Shown in pieces: positions 60,663 to 64,000 of a stretch of 64,000 nucleotides of DNA; within the stretch, counting starts at the first letter, position 1, and each line of letters starts with the position of its first letter. Location: positions 116,996-180,995 of the forward strand of contig JACJYY010000007.1 of assembly GCA_020635875.1 (NCBI GenBank), in the 5' to 3' direction. A program made the translations under genes and the position numbers. This DNA comes from Flavobacteriales bacterium (lineage in GTDB: Bacteria; Bacteroidota; Bacteroidia; Flavobacteriales; Flavobacteriaceae). The notes under the pieces were generated by a model that did not search any database, was not told the origin of the DNA, and saw nothing but the letters and a program-made list of their open reading frames with translations.

Positions 60663-62021
60663 TTACCAGACACATGGAGAATCCCCATTTGATCTAACCT
60701 TTCTAAAAGGAACATATTTATACCACCACTCAATCGAATTATATTTCGAATTGCTTAAATCTTCAATCCTCAATGTGTCCGTATGATGAACTATTACCGC
60801 TCTTAAGGGATTATTATATTGTTTTGACCACTCACTTGTTAAATAGTTGAATTCTATAACTGGAATAGTATATCCCTCCAATTCATAGCTACTTAGTGTA
60901 TCACTTAAACTCAAAATCTCCACCTTATCTTCTTCCCAGTCAACAATTTTAGTACTGTGGGTATTGAACAAAATATGATTACTCCTCGAACTCTCAGTAA
61001 TTAAATTACTGAACATGGTCAAGTTGCCTGAATTCCCAAGACCAATATATGACTTCAAATTCCATATGATGATTGCAGGGATAATAAAGTACACTAACCA
61101 TAATGGTTTAAACCCTTCCTTGGTCTTTTGAACCTTATAAGAAATTAACAGCGGAACACTAAAACACAATAGTCCGGCATTGTAAATTATACCTAAGATA
61201 AAATAGGAGAAAGCAAGATCACTTCCTTGTGATTTGAACCATGAATTCAACAACAATACAATCAAATTCGAAATCAAATAGACTTTAAGACCTATTTTCA
61301 CTTTTTTATTGATAACATCAAAATCTGAATAAAGAGAACCAAAGACTAAGAAAACCGCCAATGCGGAAAATGAATAAAACGTAATAAAATTCAAATAAAA
61401 ATGAAACCCTAATAAAGCTATAACCGTGTACAAACGTGTTCTTTTCCAAAAAAGGCCAAAGGGCACAATTAACTCTAGAATGATGGTTAGATATTGTAAG
61501 AACTTTGACAAACCACTTGAAATTTGAACCACTTGTCCCGTAAAGTTGTACAGAAGCATCTCGTGAAAACGATTAACACAACTTATGCATGGATTAAAAA
61601 AATCCATATTCAATTTACTAAAACCAGCCCAAAAATAAATTGAAACCAAAGTAACCCTAAAAAGATTAGACATTTGATCACCTGAAATACCTTCTTTTGG
61701 CTTAACAAATCTTAAGAAAAAAACACCCAAAACTACTACCTCTATAAACAATAATATATTGCAATGATTAGCCATTCTTGGGAAATGTGGAATTAACTGA
61801 TATAAACTCACAAACACTATCACAACAGAAAGCCACCATTTGACAATGACTATACTATTCAAAAAGAACAAGAAAACAGCAAACAAAAAAATTGGGTAGT
61901 TCCAAACGATAAAGTCAAAATTCATGACCATGGCACTATTGAAAAGTGCTAATAAAATCAGGGAACGATCGGAGGAAATAACTTTTGATAAATTCACGTT
62001 ATTTTTCTTCAAAATTACCAC
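60663..62021 (-). CDS. HTTM-like multi-pass membrane protein
   Basis: 452 residues with about ten hydrophobic segments in the first 330 residues, e.g. YPIFLFAVFLFFLNSIVIVK, LVSIYFWAGFSKLNMDFFNP, LQYLTIILELIVPFGLFW, VIALLGFHFYLNFITFYSFS. The FSKLN pattern and ILELIVPFGLFW followed by GFHFYLN resemble HTTM proteins related to vitamin K gamma-carboxylase, but catalytic similarity is not shown. The C-terminal 120 residues are soluble with paired Trp (SIEWWYKYVPF). Convergent with the exonuclease gene. Confidence 0.65.
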   Translation of the reverse strand: MVILKKNNVNLSKVISSDRSLILLALFNSAMVMNFDFIVWNYPIFLFAVFLFFLNSIVIVKWWLSVVIVFVSLYQLIPHFPRMANHCNILLFIEVVVLGVFFLRFVKPKEGISGDQMSNLFRVTLVSIYFWAGFSKLNMDFFNPCISCVNRFHEMLLYNFTGQVVQISSGLSKFLQYLTIILELIVPFGLFWKRTRLYTVIALLGFHFYLNFITFYSFSALAVFLVFGSLYSDFDVINKKVKIGLKVYLISNLIVLLLNSWFKSQGSDLAFSYFILGIIYNAGLLCFSVPLLISYKVQKTKEGFKPLWLVYFIIPAIIIWNLKSYIGLGNSGNLTMFSNLITESSRSNHILFNTHSTKIVDWEEDKVEILSLSDTLSSYELEGYTIPVIEFNYLTSEWSKQYNNPLRAVIVHHTDTLRIEDLSNSKYNSIEWWYKYVPFRKVRSNGDSPCVW

Positions 62022-62059
62022 TTTTAGAACAAACTATACCTATACTTGGCATATTGTTC

Positions 62060-62067
62060 TATCTTTG
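62060..62067 (+). promoter_or_regulatory. Putative -7 element of the peptide ABC gene
   Basis: TATCTTTG (TAnnTTTG) 25 bases before the ATG at 62093. Confidence 0.4.
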
Positions 62068-62092
62068 ATAAAACCCTGGGATATAAAGCGAT

Positions 62093-63778
62093 ATGCAAGC
62101 CATACTTTCGGTAAAAGATATAGAAATATCATTCAAAAAAGAGAATGAATTTGCGCCTGTGGTTAAAGGCATAAGCTACGAAGTTCATTCGAATGAAATA
62201 GTGGGAATTGTAGGAGAATCAGGCTCAGGAAAATCCGTTTCTTCATTGGCTATTATGGGTCTGTTGCCCCCTAAAATTTCTAAAATCACACAGGGTAAAA
62301 TCACCTTTGACGGAAAAGACATTACCCATTACACTAATGAGCAATTCAGAAAGATACGAGGTAACGAAATCAGTATGATTTTTCAAGAACCTATGAGTTC
62401 CTTGAATCCTTCTTTGACCTGTGGTTATCAAGTTGCAGAGATACTTAAAGAACATACTTCGCTTGACGCCAAAACCATAAAAACAGAAGTGCTTTCTTTG
62501 TTTGAAAAAGTAAAACTACCCTTTCCTGAAAAGATTTTTGACAGTTATCCTCATCAAATCAGTGGAGGGCAAAAGCAACGTGTGATGATTGCCATGGCTT
62601 TGGCTTGTAAGCCAAAGATTTTAATTGCTGATGAGCCTACAACGGCACTAGATGTTACTGTACAAAAGGAAATTATTCACTTGCTGAAAGATTTACAGAA
62701 GGAAACACAGATGAGCATCTTGTTCATCACGCATGATCTTTCTTTAATACACGAAATTGCAAATCGTGTACTTGTGATGTACAAGGGAGAAATTGTAGAA
62801 CAAGGAAAATGCAAAACAGTCTTTGAACAACCAAAGCATACATACACCAAAGCATTAATTAGCTCGAGGCCTTCTTTAAAAGTACGTTTGAGGCGATTAC
62901 CCACCATACAAGATTACCTTCAAAACAACGTCCCATCAGAGGTTGTTACTGCTGAGCAACGTCAAACCTTCCACAAAAAACTCTACGCTACCCCTCCTCT
63001 GCTGGAAGTAAAAAATGTAAAAAAGGAGTATCTTTCTAGTGGTGGACTTTTTGGTAAAAACCAAAAATTCAAAGCCGTAAATGATGTCAGTTTTAAGCTC
63101 TATGAAGGAGAAACTTTAGGACTCGTTGGAGAATCAGGCTGCGGAAAATCTACATTGGGTAATGCCATCCTACAACTGGATAAAGCCACTGCTGGTCAAA
63201 TTCTGTATCGTGGCGAAGACATCACCCAATTGAATCGTTCAGAAATCCGAGCTTTGCGTAAAGAGATTCAAATTATCTTCCAAGACCCTTACTCTTCTCT
63301 AAACCCTAAAATGACTGTTGGTAAGGCCATTATGGAACCGATGCAAGTACATGGTTTGTTTGCTAACGATCTAGAGCGCAAACAACGTGTAATTGAAATT
63401 TTAGAACGTGTCGGATTAGGTGAAGAGCACTTTAACCGTTATCCACATGAATTTTCGGGAGGGCAAAGACAACGAATCGGAATTGCTAGAACTATCGCCT
63501 TAGAACCTAAACTGATAGTTTGCGACGAATCGGTTTCTGCATTGGATATTTCTGTTCAAGCCCAAGTATTGAACTTATTGAATGAGTTAAAAGAAGACTT
63601 TGGATTTACGTATATCTTCATCTCACATGACTTGGCAGTAGTCAAATACATGTCAGATCAAGTCTTGGTCATGAATAAAGGACAAATCGAAGAAATCAAC
63701 GATGCTGACGAAATCTACAGCAACCCACAAAAAGAGTACACCAAACGCTTGATTGATGCGATTCCTGGGGAAGCGTAG
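62093..63778 (+). CDS. Fused oligopeptide/dipeptide ABC ATPase (DppD-DppF type)
   Basis: 561 residues with two ABC domains. First: Walker A GESGSGKSVSSLAIMG, signature ISGGQKQRVMIAMAL, Walker B LIADEPTTALDVTVQ. Second: Walker A GESGCGKSTLGNAI, signature FSGGQRQRIGIARTI, Walker B IVCDESVSALDISVQ. Each has the oligopeptide-transporter C-terminal region. The fused form energises a peptide or similar importer (or, in some, an exporter). No permease or substrate-binding gene is adjacent in the window, as is common in Bacteroidetes. Confidence 0.93.
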   Translation: MQAILSVKDIEISFKKENEFAPVVKGISYEVHSNEIVGIVGESGSGKSVSSLAIMGLLPPKISKITQGKITFDGKDITHYTNEQFRKIRGNEISMIFQEPMSSLNPSLTCGYQVAEILKEHTSLDAKTIKTEVLSLFEKVKLPFPEKIFDSYPHQISGGQKQRVMIAMALACKPKILIADEPTTALDVTVQKEIIHLLKDLQKETQMSILFITHDLSLIHEIANRVLVMYKGEIVEQGKCKTVFEQPKHTYTKALISSRPSLKVRLRRLPTIQDYLQNNVPSEVVTAEQRQTFHKKLYATPPLLEVKNVKKEYLSSGGLFGKNQKFKAVNDVSFKLYEGETLGLVGESGCGKSTLGNAILQLDKATAGQILYRGEDITQLNRSEIRALRKEIQIIFQDPYSSLNPKMTVGKAIMEPMQVHGLFANDLERKQRVIEILERVGLGEEHFNRYPHEFSGGQRQRIGIARTIALEPKLIVCDESVSALDISVQAQVLNLLNELKEDFGFTYIFISHDLAVVKYMSDQVLVMNKGQIEEINDADEIYSNPQKEYTKRLIDAIPGEA

Positions 63779-63779
63779 G

Positions 63780-64000
63780 CTACTCTTGACTTTTCTTCTT
63801 TACATCAAAATAATACACTAAACCTATCCCTAAAGTACTGGTTTTTAGTATACCTCCTGAATAGTGTTTTAAAGCGTTAAGAGATTTCCCTAACTCGATT
63901 CCATTATAATAGAGATTTATTGAAAGAGAGTTAACATAATCTTCTTCGGACAAATAAATATCATATCCTAGACCTATTCCAAATGAAAATTCAGTGGATT
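63780..64000 (-). CDS. C-terminal end of an outer-membrane beta-barrel protein (partial)
   Basis: The minus strand is open from the window edge to TAG at 63780, 73 codons. It reads STEFSFGIGLGYDIYLSEED, then SLSINLYYNGIELGKSLN and TLGIGLVYYFDVKKKSQE, alternating strands with a near-terminal aromatic strand as in small outer-membrane barrels. The N-terminus lies beyond the window. It ends two bases after the ABC gene. Confidence 0.62.
   Translation of the reverse strand, partial: STEFSFGIGLGYDIYLSEEDYVNSLSINLYYNGIELGKSLNALKHYSGGILKTSTLGIGLVYYFDVKKKSQE

Overview
The window looks like chromosomal DNA of a Flavobacteriaceae member, probably Flavobacterium or a close relative. The evidence is low GC, Bacteroidetes-type -7 promoter elements (TAnnTTTG) ahead of several genes, a Bat (aerotolerance) operon, two IS families common in Flavobacterium, and housekeeping genes in flavobacterial arrangements. 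No rRNA, tRNA or CRISPR array was seen.

Layout. 1-8.9 kb: a large TPR protein (cut by the window edge) divergent from ftsE, which is translationally joined to surface-polysaccharide genes (two GT2 glycosyltransferases, an FdtA-type cupin, two further glycosyltransferases, a Wzx-like flippase, a FemAB/GNAT-like transferase). 8.9-13 kb: 2-oxoglutarate dehydrogenase E1 and E2 (sucA, sucB). 13-20.1 kb is an accessory, decaying region: an internally deleted IS982-type element sitting beside another transposase remnant; two methyltransferase-like genes and an SGNH-like membrane protein; a cysteine-rich mini-ORF; and an M42 aminopeptidase gene split by an IS256-like element with a 10-bp target duplication.

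20.2-34.8 kb is core: superoxide dismutase, an AddA/RecB-like helicase-nuclease, yraN, nadD, ackA-pta, ribE, pdxA, then the DUF177-rpmF-fabH-accB-accC fatty-acid block, and a calcineurin-like phosphatase. 35.0-39.4 kb holds two paralogous large lipoproteins flanking a small outer-membrane barrel; both paralogues share an upstream dyad at the same distance from the start codon.

39.4-45.3 kb is the most unusual part. Two near-identical cassettes each carry DUF4160, DUF2442 and an N-terminally truncated RHS core ending at the conserved PDG junction, followed by unrelated C-terminal toxin-like domains and small immunity-like genes. Between them sits a third, displaced toxin-like C-terminal tip that begins at a decayed PDG junction and has its own putative immunity lipoprotein. 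Neither RHS core has a convincing start codon, so the block looks like a store of silent polymorphic-toxin tips.

45.3-64 kb: an AlbA_2/Schlafen-type protein, an aldo/keto reductase, an eight-gene MoxR-DUF58-Bat operon, cvpA, pheS, a beta-lactamase-like serine hydrolase, a PolB-like 3'-5' exonuclease, an HTTM-like membrane protein, a fused two-domain peptide ABC ATPase, and the C-terminus of an outer-membrane barrel. All calls come from reading the sequence; no database search was run.
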